Source of the DNA: Myxococcales bacterium
GTDB lineage: Bacteria > Myxococcota_A > Bradymonadia > UBA7976 > UBA1532
Direction of reading: 5' to 3'
Assembly (NCBI GenBank): GCA_020633435.1
Contig: JACKDP010000005.1
Span: forward strand, 626,086-690,085
Length of the DNA: 64,000 bases
The notes beneath the pieces were generated by a model. That model saw only the letters and a list, made by a program, of their open reading frames with translations. It did no database searches and was not told where the DNA came from. Each line of letters begins with the position of its first letter. The stretch's first letter is position 1. Made by a program: the position numbers and the translations under genes. Positions 18,083-27,653 of the stretch are shown one piece after another.

Positions 18083-18513
18083 AGGCGGGCCCACGGGCGA
18101 AGCTGGATGAGGAGCACCACGCCGACGACGCAGGCCAGGGCCACGCCGTGCAGCAGGCGGAAGCGGCCGATGGGGGCGCCGACGCCGCGCTGCACCCGCT
18201 TGTAGCCGCGCATGCAGAGGTGATCGACGACCAGGAGCACGGCGATGAGGCTGAACTTCGCGTGCATGTACGGCTGCTTGAGCAGGTGCGGCTGCTGGTG
18301 GAGCATGGCGATGCCCGTCAGGAACACGAGCCCGGCCCCCGGCGAGGCCAGCCGGCGGTACACCGCCTTCTCGACCGCCAGCAGGCGCTCGGTGGCCTCG
18401 GGCCCCGTCGCCCGGGCGGCGTGGCTCGCCAGCAGGCGCGAGAGGGCGAGCAGGCCCCCCGCCCAGAGGATGATCCCGAGGAAATGTCCTGCGCGCAGCC
18501 AGGGCAGCAGCAT
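18079..18513 (-). CDS. HemJ/CopD-like four-helix membrane protein
   Basis: A 144-aa integral membrane protein with four hydrophobic helices. Conserved histidines appear in the first helix (LRAGHFLGIILWAGGLLALS) and at YMHAKFSLIAVLL, the position of the 'LHAKL' motif of HemJ (protoporphyrinogen IX oxidase, UPF0093) and the related CopD superfamily. The length matches HemJ (about 140-150 aa). It is first in the six-gene minus-strand operon that continues with the Tat protein and the VWA-FHA protein, an unusual setting for a haem synthesis enzyme. It may instead be a haem-binding redox or assembly protein. Superfamily is likely; the precise activity is uncertain. Confidence 0.65.
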   Translation of the reverse strand: MLLPWLRAGHFLGIILWAGGLLALSRLLASHAARATGPEATERLLAVEKAVYRRLASPGAGLVFLTGIAMLHQQPHLLKQPYMHAKFSLIAVLLVVDHLCMRGYKRVQRGVGAPIGRFRLLHGVALACVVGVVLLIQLRPWARL

Positions 18514-18563
18514 GCGTCCGCGTCGCTCCCGTGGTCCAGGTGCCGTCCATGGTGTTAGCGCAC

Positions 18564-18598
18564 CCGCCCCGGGATGGCCAGCACAACCCCCGGGGCGG
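18564..18598. other. Perfect 10-bp inverted repeat between divergent genes
   Basis: CCGCCCCGGG at 18564-18573 is mirrored exactly by CCCGGGGCGG at 18589-18598, with a 15-base spacer. It lies in the 169-base divergent region between the HemJ-like gene (start 18513, minus) and the APH-like gene (start 18683, plus). It could form a hairpin in either 5' leader or be an operator. No T-run follows, so an intrinsic terminator is unlikely. Confidence 0.4.
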
Positions 18599-18682
18599 CG
18601 GGCCCGGCGGCAGGTCGGTGCGGCGATTGTCGTGCAAGGTCAAGGGGTTGTGCGGGACGAGGCGCCCCCTTATCGTGGCGCG

Positions 18683-19561
18683 ATGCTGGACGCGACACCG
18701 CCTGATCCCGTGGCGACGGCCCGGGACGCCGCCCGGGTGGCCGGGCTCGACGCCGAGGGGGCCCACCTGCTGCGCGTGGGGGCCTCGGTGCTCGTGCGCC
18801 TGCCGGCGGCCGCCGCGGTGGCCCGCATCGCGCCGGTGGCCGAGGCGGCGCGGGCCGTCCGGCAGGCCTGGTGCGGGGCCGCGGCAGGGGCAGGCGGGGG
18901 CGCCGGTGGCGCCGCTGCGGCACCCCTGAGGCGATCGCGCTCGCCGGGGCGTCGTCACGCTCTGGGCCTGGGTGGCGGCGGACGGGCCGGTGGCGCCGGC
19001 GGCCCTCGGCCGGAGCGCGCGCGGGCGCTGCACGTCGCGACGCGGGGGGTCGCGGCCGACGTGCCCGCCCTCGATCCCTTCGCCACGCTGCGCGCGCGGA
19101 TCGCCGCGGCCCCGCTCGACGCGCACACGCGCGCGCGACTCGAGCGCCGGGTGGAGGCGCTGGCGCCGCGCTGGGTCGAGGCGGCCGCGGCCGATCCCCT
19201 GGGCCAGGCGCTCGTGCATGGCGACCTGCACCGCGAGAACGCGCTGGCCGTCGGGGGCGCCGCCGTGCTGGTGGATCTGGAGATGGCCGGGTTCGGCCCG
19301 GCGAGCTTCGACGTGGTACCGACGCTGGTGGCGCACACCCGGTACGGGCGGCCGGCGGCCGACGTGGCGGCGTTCCTGGCGGGCTATGGCGCGGATCCCC
19401 GCGGCGCGCCCGGGCTGGACGTGCTGGTGGCGGTGTATGAGCTGCTGGTGACGACGTGGGTGCTCGCCGTGCTGCCCCAGGCCCCCGAGCTGGCCGAGGA
19501 GGCCCGGGTGCGGCTCGCGGGCGTGCTGGACGGGGCGACGCAGACCTGGACGCTGCGCTGA
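18683..19561 (+). pseudogene. APH-family phosphotransferase with damaged middle
   Basis: The frame is open for 292 codons from the ATG at 18683. The C-terminal half carries the kinase signature ALVHGDLHRENALAV and VLVDLEMAGFGPASFD (catalytic HGDLHxxN and metal-binding D), as in aminoglycoside/choline/fructosamine kinase-like phosphotransferases. The stretch 18875-19030 reads as non-protein Gly/Ala/Arg in this frame. A plausible kinase segment (AGAPVAPLRHP, then VVTLWAWVAADGPVAPAALG) lies in the frame shifted by one, with a TGA at 18927-18929 inside it. The frame returns near 19025, where an extra GC in a GCGCGC run would restore it. So at least two indels have occurred, either real decay or assembly error. 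The substrate of the intact kinase is unknown. Confidence 0.65.
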
Positions 19562-19572
19562 CGGGGCCGCCA

Positions 19573-19587
19573 GGAATGTGACATTCC
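19573..19587. promoter_or_regulatory. Palindrome upstream of CotH lipoprotein gene
   Basis: GGAATG-TGA-CATTCC is a 6-bp perfect inverted repeat with a 3-base centre, 37 bases before the ATG at 19625. It stands out because the surrounding sequence is much richer in G/C. It has the size of a dimeric regulator site. No T-run follows, so it is not a good terminator for the upstream APH-like gene. No matching regulator was identified. Confidence 0.35.
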
Positions 19588-19624
19588 GGTAGCACTGGCT
19601 CTGACCCATCCGTAGCATGGTCCC

Positions 19625-22600
19625 ATGCGTACGCTGACCTTGATGCTCTTCGCCCTGGCCCTCGTGGCGTGTGATGACGGTGGCGCGGGCGGGGGCGACC
19701 CCGATCAGGCGCCCGCCGACGCCCGGGTGGGGGACGCCGGCGACGCCGCGCCCGCCGACCGGGGCGCCCTGCCGGCCGATCGCGGCGTCACGCCCGATCG
19801 CGGCGCCGACGCGGCCCCGCGGGACGCCGACACGACGGACGCCGCGCTGCGCCGCCGGTTGACGCCGCGCCGCCGCCGGTGGACGCCGCGCCGCCGCCCG
19901 TCGACGCGGCCCCGCCGCCGCTGCCGTCGTTCGCCTTCAACGAGGTGAGCTGCCGCGGCGACGAGTGGATCGAGCTGGTGCTGCTGGACGAGGCGCCCGC
20001 GTCGCCGGCCGGCTTCATCGTGACCGACAACCCCCTCGATCCCCTGCGCGGCCAGGCCCTCCCGGCGGGCGAGGTGGCCCCCGGCGGCTTCCTGCTGCTG
20101 GCGGCGCTGCCCTTCGGCGTGGGGTGCGACGAGACGCTGTACCTGCTCTCGCCGGACCGCGACATCGTGGCCTCGGTCGAGGTCGGCGATCCGCGGCGCG
20201 GGACCACCTGGGGGCGGCTGCCCGACGGGGTGGGGGACTGGGCGCTCACGGCGGCGACGCCGGGGGCCCCGAACCGCGCGGCGCCGCCCATCGAGGTGGC
20301 CATCAACGAGATCGACTGCCACGGGCGGGAGTTCATCGAGCTCATCAACGTGGGCGAGGGGCCGGCCGACCTGCATGGCTGGCACCTGACGGACGACCTG
20401 GAGGGGCTGTCGGATCTGTATCGCCTCGACTTCACGCTGGATCCCGGCGAGATCAAGGACGTCCAGCGGCAGACGCTCGACCAGGTGGGCTTCGAGTTCG
20501 GCATCTCGTGCGCCGGCGAGGACACCGTCTACCTGCTCGACCCCGACGACCAGCCGGTGGAGGTGGTGCCTGTGCCGGAGCAGCCGGCGGCGTTCACCTG
20601 GGGGCGGCTGCCCGATGGCATCGGCGCGTTCGGCCCGACGGCCGACACCCGGGGCCTGCCCAACGCCCCGCCCGGGGCCGAGTCGGCGGCGCTCTTCGAC
20701 GTGCAGAACCCCTTCGAGGTGCGGCTGACGGCCAGCCCGGAGGCCATCGCGGCCCTCAACGCCCAGCCGCGCGAGTACGTGCCCGCGTCCGTGACCATCA
20801 ACGACGGCGAGCCCATGGACGTGGGCTTCCGCATCAAGGGGCGCGCGGGCAGCTTCCGCACGCTGGACCGCAAGTCCGCCTTCAAGGTGAAGCTCGACTT
20901 CAGCGTGCCGGGCCAGCGCTTCCTGGGCATGAAGAAGCTGACGCTCAACAACATGGTGCAGGACCGCGCCATGCTGCACGAGTGGGTGGCCTACACCCTG
21001 TTTCGGGGCATGGGCGTGGCGTCGCCGCGCACCGGCTACGCGAAGGTCTGGCTCAACGGCGAGTTCTACGGCCTCTACAGCCACATCGAGACGCTCGACG
21101 ACGTGATGCTGGACCGCTGGTTCGCCTCGACGGTGCACCTGTACGAGGGCGCCTATGGCAACGATCTCTTCCCCGATCAGGCCAACCGGCTCGAGGCTGA
21201 CGAGGGCGATCCGGTGGACCGCGGTGATCTGGAGGCCATCATCCAGCTCATGCACAGCGTCGATCCGGCCGAGTTCTACGACCTGAGCCAGGCCATGATC
21301 GACTGGCCCCAGGTGCTGCGCGCGATGGTGACCGAGATCTACATCGGCCACTGGGATGGCTACGCACCTACGCGAAACAACTACTATTTTCACTTCGACA
21401 ACCGGGGCGTGCTGCGGCTCTTGCCGTGGGGCACCGACCAGACGTTCGACCGGCACCTCGGCTGGCGGGATGGCCGGGGGCTGCTGCTGGAGCGGTGCCG
21501 GGCCAGCCTGGGCTGCATGATGGCCTTCGACCTGACGCTGCTGGAGATCGTGCGGCTGCTGGACCGCCTGGACCTGGTGCCGGCCATCCGGGCGCAGGCG
21601 GATCTGATGTTCCCGTGGGTCGTCGAGGACCCGCGGCGCGCCTACACCCCCGAGTCGGTGACGGCGAACGTCAACGCCACCATCGCGTTCCTGGAGCGGC
21701 GCCGGCAGGACGTGGGCGTCATCGTCGACTGCCTGCTGCAGGACGACCCGGACCCCGATGACGACGGCTTCGCCTGCGACACCGACTGCCGGCCCGACGA
21801 CCCGGACAGCTACCCCGGGGCCGAGGAGATCTGCGGCGATGGCATCGACCAGGACTGCAACGGCGTCGTGGACGATGGCATCGGCTGCCCCGACTGCGCG
21901 GAGCGGTTCCGCGGCGGGCGGCGCTACCTCGTCTGCACCACGCCGCGCAGCTACGCGGACGCCCGGGCCCACTGCCAGCAGCTGGGGGCCGATCTCGTCA
22001 TCCTGGACGATCCGGCCGAGGCGGCGTGGGCCTACGCCCGCTCCCAGGAGGTCCGCGCCCAGGACTACTGGCTCGGGCTGGACGACATCGCGACGGAGGG
22101 CGACTTCCGCTGGGTCGACGGCCGGCAGCCCACCTACACCAACTGGAACGCGGGCGAGCCGAACAACTCGGGCAACGAGGACTGCGGCCACCTGTGGGGG
22201 CGCGACGGGCGGTGGAACGACCTGCCGTGCGACCGCGCCATCGGCGTGATGTGCGAGGACGTCTGCGACGCGGCGACGGACGCGGACGGCGATGGGGCCA
22301 ACGCTTGCGGGGCCGACTGCGACGACAACGATCCGGCCACCCACCCGGGGGCGCAGGACCTCTGCCTCGATGGCATCGACCAGGACTGCAACGGCGACGT
22401 GGACGACGGGGCGGGCTGCCTGGACTGCACGGCGGTGCTCCGCGGCCCGCACCGCTACGTCATCTGCGGCACCCGGCGCACCTGGGACCAGGCGCGGGCC
22501 GAGTGCCAGGCCCTGGGCCTCGACCTGGCCATGCTCAAGACCCAGAGCGAGACGCGGGACATGGCGGAGGAGGCGCGGCTGATCGGGCCGAACTTCTACT

Positions 22601-22890
22601 TCGGCCTGACGGATCGGGCGCGCGAGGGGACGTTCGAGTGGATCGACGGCGCGGAGGCGGTGGACGGCTTCTGGGGGCCGGGGCAGCCCGACGACTTCCA
22701 GATGAACGAGGACTGCGCCGAGCTGACGGCGAACTCGTCCACCTGGAACGACATCGCCTGCGTCACCAACCGCGGGTTCATCTGCGAGCCGGTCTGCCCG
22801 CCGGGCCAGGACGCCGACGGCGACGGGGTGCTGCGCTGCGAGGGCGACTGCGACGACGGCGATCCCAACGTGGGGCTCTGCTACCCCTGA
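19625..22890 (+). CDS. Lipoprotein with lamin-tail, CotH kinase, MopE and C-type lectin domains (one frameshift)
   Basis: The N-terminus (TLMLFALALVACDDGGAGGG) is a lipoprotein signal with an Asp/Ala linker. The frame then breaks near 19846: one missing base would join it to the 1000-residue downstream frame, which opens in the repeat (VDAAPPP)n. Domains in order are two lamin-tail domains (FNEVSCRGDEWIELVLL; INEIDCHGREFIELINV), a CotH kinase domain (RIKGRAGSFRTLDRKSAFKV, LNNMVQDRAMLHEW, LPWGTDQTFD), a MopE-type Asp motif (EEICGDGIDQDCNGVVDDG), a C-type lectin domain (YTNWNAGEPNNSGNEDC), a second MopE motif, a second lectin domain (WGPGQPDDFQMNEDC) and a final DADGDG..CDDGD motif. It is probably surface-exposed and calcium-binding. 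CotH enzymes phosphorylate secreted proteins; whether this one is active is untested. Confidence 0.85.
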
Positions 22891-22905
22891 GCGCGGGCCG
22901 GCCGG

Positions 22906-25878
22906 TCAGCGCAGCTTCTTCTCTCGCCAGCGCAGCTTGTCGCGCAGGGCCGTGAGCTCGGCGGCCCGCTCGGCCGGGGCCAGGGGGATGGCCCGGTCCA
23001 GCCAGCGCTGAGCCTCGGCGTAGTGCGTCTGGGCCGCCTCGGGCTGGGCGGTGCGGGCCTCCAGATCGGCCAGCTCGCCCAGCCAGCGGCCCACCCGCGC
23101 GGCCGGCTCGGCGTCGCCCTCGGCGGCCGCCTCGGCCAGGGCCAGGCCCTCGGTGGTGGCCCGCCCCCACGACTCCATCGCGGCCGGCGTCTGGCCCAGG
23201 TTGCCCTGGACGTCACCGAGGCGCGCGAGCGTCTCCGCCAGCCCGACCCGGTGGGCGGCGTCGTCGGGGTAGAGCGTCCGCAGGCGCGCCCAGGCCTCGA
23301 TGGCCTGCTCCAGGTGCACGACGGCCTCGGCCGGATCCCGCGGGGGCACGGCGACGCGGACGCGCGCATGGAAGGCGGCCGCCTGCAGGTGGATCTGCGC
23401 GAGGGCGACGAGGCTCGCCGGCGCGGGCTGCGGCCGGGCGGTGAGCGGGCCCAGGGTCGCGACGGCGTCGGCGTAGGCGGCCGGGGCCTTGCTGGCCGCG
23501 CCGGTGGCGGCGAGGACGTCCCCGAAGCCGGCCTGGACGCGGGCGAGCAGCAGGCGCAGGCGGTCGCTCTCGGGGCTCGCCTGGGCCGCCGCGGCGACGC
23601 CATCGACCAGTTTCATGAAGAAAGTCCGGCGGTTGTACTGCCCCGCCCCGCCCGGGATGAGGGCCAGATGCTCGTCGGCGAGGGCGACGGCGGCGGTGCC
23701 CTGGGCCAGCAGGACCTCGGCCTCGGCGGCCGCCTGGCGAGCGAGCGTCTGGGCGCGCTGCAGCCCGTCGTTGAGGCCGGCGCGCTGCGTCTCGAGGTCG
23801 GCCTTGTCGGCCCGCAGGCGCTCGACGACGGCGTCCTGCTCGGCGTGCGCGGTCTCCAGCGTCGCCACGTCGCCCAGCGCGGTGTCGAGCCGCGTCTTGA
23901 GGCCGGCCGCGAGGGCCAGCGCGACGACGGCCCCGGTGGCCAGGACGGCGGTGGCGAGGGTGAGGGCGCGCTTGCGCTGGCGCAGGGCCCGCTCCCGGGC
24001 GGCGGCGTCGGCTCGCTCCTGGCCGCGCTCGGCGGCTGCGGCGGCGCGCTCCCGGGCCTCCTCGGCGCTCGCGTCCGCCTGCCGCGTGGCCTCGGCGGCG
24101 CGCGTCGCCTTGAGCCAGGCGCGGCCGCGCGCCGAGAGCGTCGCCTCCAGGGCGGCCAGGGCCTCGGGGGCGAGGTCGGCGGCGGTGCTGCGGTGGAACG
24201 GCGGGCCGATGGGCAGCGCGCCCTCGGGCCGGCCGGCGTCATGCCAGGCCGTCGCGGCCCGCTCCAGGTCGTCGCGCCGCTCCAGCATCTCGCGGTGGCT
24301 GGCCAGCAGGCCCCGCAGCCGTGGCCACAGCCGCAGCAGATCGGCGTGGGCGAGGCGGGCCTGGTCGGCGTCGACGGCGAGCAGGGCCTCGGGGTGCGAG
24401 GGGCCGCCCGGGGCGCAGAGCCCACGGATGAGCGCCTCGCCGGCCGCCCCGCCGCCAGCCACCTGCACGGCCTCGGCCCAGGGCAGGGCCACGACGTGGT
24501 CATCGCGCCCGCGGCCCGCGCTCGTCAGGGCCAGCACCAGCGTCAAGGCGTGCTGGCGGCTGGCGTCGTCCAGCAGGCCCAGCCGGGCGTCGAGGGCGCG
24601 GCCGGGGCCATGGTGCAGGCCGCCCAGCGCGTCGTAGCGCTCCTCCGTGGGGGCCTTGTCGCCGTGCAGCCGATCCAGGGCCCAGCACAGCGGCCCGGGG
24701 GAGCCCAGGTGGCGCACGGCGTCGGCCACGATGCGGTCGACCAGCGGGGCGGGCCAGCGGCGGCCGATCATCGCCAGCGGCCCCTCGATGACGCCGCGGA
24801 CGGACGGCCCGGCGAGGCCGCCCAGGGAGACGAGGCGGGCGTGGGCGAGCTGGGCCGCGAGGCGCGGCAGCACGTCGAGGGTGCGGCGGGCCTGGGCGGT
24901 CTGGCTGGTGGTGACGAGGAGCAGGCGGCTGGCGGCGTCCCCGAGCGCGGTGGCGATCTGCTCGTCGAAGGCCTCCGCGCCGCGCACGCCCTGCTCGCGG
25001 GCCCAGGCCACGTCGTCCAGGTGGTCGACGACGAGCAGGAGGCCGGCGTTGGCGGGCAGCTCGGCCTGGAGCAGCCGGCTCAGGCCCCCGGGGCTGCCGA
25101 GGGCCACCTCCACCACACCGGCGGCGGCGCGGTCGGCCAGCGCGTCCTCGACGGCGGCGACGAGGGCCTGGAACGGCGCGCGGCCCGGGCGGAAGGCGGC
25201 CACGAACCAGTCGGGGGGGCCGGCCACGACGGCGCCGCGCAGGATGGCGCTCACGACGCCGGCGCGGGCGAAGGACGTCTTGCCCGCCCCGGCCGGGCCC
25301 TCGACCTGCAGCCAGCGGTGCCCACCGGCCTCGAACCCCAGCCCGTCGGTGCCCTCGGCCAGCTCTCGGAGGCGGCCGAAGAACCAGCGCCCGTCGCGGA
25401 CGCCGTAGGGCTTCAGGCCCGGGAACGGGCGCGCCTCGCGGTCGACGGGGGGCCGCAGGGCCGCCCCCTCGCGGCGGACGCGGTGCACCAGGCGCTCGAG
25501 CTGCTCGTCGAGCTGGCGGCGATCGGCGGGCAGGCGCATGGGGGTGAAGAGCTCGAGCACCGGGTAGGAGGCCTGATCGAAGAACCCGTCTCGGATCAGG
25601 GGGATGACCTCGAGGTGCTGCTGCCGGGAGGCGTGGTCGAGCCAGGCGCGCAGCCAGGCCGTGGGCGTGGCCTCCGACACGATGAGGACGAGCTTGCGCG
25701 CGCGGCCCAGGGCCCGCTCGACGGCGGCCAGCCAGGGCACGTCCCCGCGGGCCTCGGCCACGTCTTCGGCGGAGGAGAGGCGCAGGCCCGACGCGCGCAG
25801 GAAGCGCCCGACCGCTCTCCCCAGCAGCTCATCGGCCTCGGCGAACCCCAGCCAGGCGTCGAACTCGCTCGTGTCCAC
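22906..25878 (-). CDS. TIR-like / STAND NTPase / TM / TPR protein
   Basis: A 990-aa protein from a GTG at 25878, preceded by GAGGAGCT. Residues 1-135 follow a TIR-like pattern (SEFDAWLGFAEADELLGRAV, LVLIVSEATPTAWLRAWLD). The NADase glutamate expected a few residues after the Trp reads as Trp or Ala, so this domain may be a binding module only. PFPGLKPYGVRDGRWFFGR (151-169) is the entry to an nSTAND1-type NTPase, with Walker A GPAGAGKTS at 194-202 and a Walker B-like LLLVVDHLDD at 280-289. Charged coiled coil, one TM helix (TLATAVLATGAVVALALAAG), another coiled coil and TPR-like repeats follow. It looks like a membrane-anchored conflict or signalling STAND protein, last in an operon after YaeQ. 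Confidence 0.82.
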   Translation of the reverse strand: MDTSEFDAWLGFAEADELLGRAVGRFLRASGLRLSSAEDVAEARGDVPWLAAVERALGRARKLVLIVSEATPTAWLRAWLDHASRQQHLEVIPLIRDGFFDQASYPVLELFTPMRLPADRRQLDEQLERLVHRVRREGAALRPPVDREARPFPGLKPYGVRDGRWFFGRLRELAEGTDGLGFEAGGHRWLQVEGPAGAGKTSFARAGVVSAILRGAVVAGPPDWFVAAFRPGRAPFQALVAAVEDALADRAAAGVVEVALGSPGGLSRLLQAELPANAGLLLVVDHLDDVAWAREQGVRGAEAFDEQIATALGDAASRLLLVTTSQTAQARRTLDVLPRLAAQLAHARLVSLGGLAGPSVRGVIEGPLAMIGRRWPAPLVDRIVADAVRHLGSPGPLCWALDRLHGDKAPTEERYDALGGLHHGPGRALDARLGLLDDASRQHALTLVLALTSAGRGRDDHVVALPWAEAVQVAGGGAAGEALIRGLCAPGGPSHPEALLAVDADQARLAHADLLRLWPRLRGLLASHREMLERRDDLERAATAWHDAGRPEGALPIGPPFHRSTAADLAPEALAALEATLSARGRAWLKATRAAEATRQADASAEEARERAAAAAERGQERADAAARERALRQRKRALTLATAVLATGAVVALALAAGLKTRLDTALGDVATLETAHAEQDAVVERLRADKADLETQRAGLNDGLQRAQTLARQAAAEAEVLLAQGTAAVALADEHLALIPGGAGQYNRRTFFMKLVDGVAAAAQASPESDRLRLLLARVQAGFGDVLAATGAASKAPAAYADAVATLGPLTARPQPAPASLVALAQIHLQAAAFHARVRVAVPPRDPAEAVVHLEQAIEAWARLRTLYPDDAAHRVGLAETLARLGDVQGNLGQTPAAMESWGRATTEGLALAEAAAEGDAEPAARVGRWLGELADLEARTAQPEAAQTHYAEAQRWLDRAIPLAPAERAAELTALRDKLRWREKKLR

Positions 25879-25958
25879 GGCAGCTCCTCGGATCGAGGAA
25901 CGGTCGTAGCAGAGATTTCCGTCGGAGGCGACATTCGGGGCGGCGCCCCGGGGTGGGG

Positions 25959-26501
25959 TCAGCTCGCGGTGCGCTGGCGGAGGCGGCCCTCGAAGCCGTC
26001 GCCGGCCTCGGCGGTGACGAAGAGGCTGCCCTCGGTGCGCACCAGGCCCCAGTCGTTGCGGCGGCCGAGGCGATCGCCGAGGGGCGTCACGATGTCGTTG
26101 GGGACCTCGACCAGGCGCAGGGCCTCGGCGCGGTGCACGCCCTTGCTCACGGCGCTGGCGGCGATGCCGTCGATGTCGCGCGTCGTGTAGACGACCACCT
26201 CGTCGGCCAGCTTGGAGGCCTTGTGCAGCCGATCCGTCGACGGCGAGCCGATGTCGACCCAGAGCAGGATGCGGCCGGTGGCGTCCCGCGCCCAGATGGC
26301 CGGCTCGTCCGCGGTGCTGACGCCGCGGCCGAAGGCCAGCTCGGGGCGGTACTCCAGGGCGTAGGCCAGCACGCGCGTGATCAGGAAGGGCACCGACTCC
26401 GACGGGTGGCGGGCGACCCGGAGGTCGACGGTGTCGTAGACGCCCCGATCGATGTCGGAGATCTCGAGGCGGAACGCGTGCATGGTCGAGGTCAGGGCCA
26501 A
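25959..26501 (-). CDS. yaeQ: YaeQ family protein
   Basis: The product is about 180 aa and aligns along its length with YaeQ: ISDIDRGVYDTVDLRVARHP at the N-terminus, ITRVLAYALEYRPELAFGRG, STADEPAIWARDATGRILLW and ADEVVVYTTRD. YaeQ proteins share the PD-(D/E)XK nuclease-like fold but have no firmly known reaction. The TTG at 26501 is chosen because it gives MALTSTMHAFRLEISDIDRG, collinear with the usual MALKATIYKAELQ start, with AGGTGG six bases upstream. A GTG at 26510 and an ATG at 26483 are alternatives. It lies 80 bases upstream of the STAND gene and 71 bases downstream of a hypothetical gene. Confidence 0.85.
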   Translation of the reverse strand: MALTSTMHAFRLEISDIDRGVYDTVDLRVARHPSESVPFLITRVLAYALEYRPELAFGRGVSTADEPAIWARDATGRILLWVDIGSPSTDRLHKASKLADEVVVYTTRDIDGIAASAVSKGVHRAEALRLVEVPNDIVTPLGDRLGRRNDWGLVRTEGSLFVTAEAGDGFEGRLRQRTAS

Positions 26502-26572
26502 GGGAGCCACCTGGGTCAGATGCGGGCCGCCAGCATTCCCGACCGCCCTGGAGAAGTCCAGCGCGACGGCCG

Positions 26573-27649
26573 TCAGCGGCGGGCGAGGACGCCGCGGCGC
26601 TGGGCGTCGGCCGCCTTCCAGGAGGCCCGCAGGGCGGCCAGCCCGGCGGCGTCGCCTGCCAGGCGCTCGCCCAGCCAGGCGCGGGCCTGGGCGTGCAGCT
26701 CGGCGGGGCCCCAGCGCCGCGCGGCGACGTCGCGCAGGCGGGCCTCGGCCTCGGCGTGGGCGCCGGCGCGGTCGAGGGCGAGGGCCGTCGCGACGACGTG
26801 CTCCAGGACGGGGCAGCCGCCAGCCGGGCTGCACCCGTCAGCCCGCAGCACCTCCGCGGCCTCGGCCGCCCGGCCGCACTCGACGAGGGCGTCGGCGTAC
26901 AGGGGCACGAGGTGGTGGTCCGGCAGGGGGGCGAGGGCCTCGGCCAGCGCCGCGCGAGCCGGCGCGGAGCCAGGGGGCGCCACGACGGGGTGCGCCCCGC
27001 CCAGGGCCTCCAGCGCGCGGGCGGGCTCCTCCCAGGTGCGCCGCAGGTGGGCCCCGAGGCGGGTGAGCGTGAGCTTGTCGCGGCCCCCGGCCAGGACGCC
27101 CGGCCAGGCCTCGGCCACGGCCAGCCAGGCCTGCCCCAGGGCGACGGGATCGGCGTCTCGCTCAAAGCGGAGGGGCGCCAGCCGCTCCAGGGCACCCGAC
27201 AGGCGCGCGAGGGCGTGCGGATCGAGGCCCGGCGGCGCGTCGACCAGGGCCTCCGCCTGCAGGGCCCGCCAGAGCGCGATGTGCGCGGGGGGCGTCTCGT
27301 CATCGAGCCGGAAGGTGACCGTCGGGGCGTCGGGCCCTGGCGCGTCGTCGATGGCCAGGACGCCGATCAGGTGGCTCTCCCGACCCCGCTCGGCGTAGGC
27401 CAGCGACAGCGCCGTGGTCAGGCCCAGGGCGCCGAGCGGTCGCGTCGCGGCGGGCCAGGAGGCCCGGACGCGGTGCTTCTCGTCGGCGGTCGGCCAGCCG
27501 AAGCTCACCCACCAGTCCGTCCCGGCGGCGCCGAGCTCGGCCGCGAGCACGGCCGCCACGTCGGCCAGCGTGTGCGTCTGGGCCAGCGAGACGTCGCGGA
27601 TCACCCCCCAGCGCAGCCGGTTGAAGGGGGTGAGCCGCAGGCGGATCAC
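26573..27649 (-). CDS. Hypothetical protein, helical repeat C-terminus
   Basis: A 358-aa soluble protein. The first 120 residues are mixed alpha/beta (RLRLTPFNRLRWGVIRDVSL, TDWWVSFGWPTADEKHR, SHLIGVLAIDDAPG). The remainder is Ala/Leu/Arg-rich helices resembling TPR-type repeats (HLVPLYADALVECGRAAEAA, AHAEAEARLRDVAA). There is one CSPAGGC cysteine pair. I do not recognise the family. Its ATG is 4 bases after the stop of the Cys-rich lipoprotein gene, so translational coupling is likely, and YaeQ and the STAND protein follow. Its repeated association with those two would be worth knowing. Confidence 0.65.
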   Translation of the reverse strand: MIRLRLTPFNRLRWGVIRDVSLAQTHTLADVAAVLAAELGAAGTDWWVSFGWPTADEKHRVRASWPAATRPLGALGLTTALSLAYAERGRESHLIGVLAIDDAPGPDAPTVTFRLDDETPPAHIALWRALQAEALVDAPPGLDPHALARLSGALERLAPLRFERDADPVALGQAWLAVAEAWPGVLAGGRDKLTLTRLGAHLRRTWEEPARALEALGGAHPVVAPPGSAPARAALAEALAPLPDHHLVPLYADALVECGRAAEAAEVLRADGCSPAGGCPVLEHVVATALALDRAGAHAEAEARLRDVAARRWGPAELHAQARAWLGERLAGDAAGLAALRASWKAADAQRRGVLARR

Positions 27650-27653
27650 CGGC

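Noticed and set aside
18564..18598. Intrinsic transcription terminator
   Set aside because: The hairpin is perfect but lies between divergent starts and has no T-run on either side.
25879..27303. N-terminal extension of the STAND protein to over 1400 residues
   Set aside because: The extension is Arg/Pro/Gly-rich and overlaps YaeQ and the 358-aa gene out of frame. The GTG at 25878 has a good ribosome binding site and starts the TIR-like fold.
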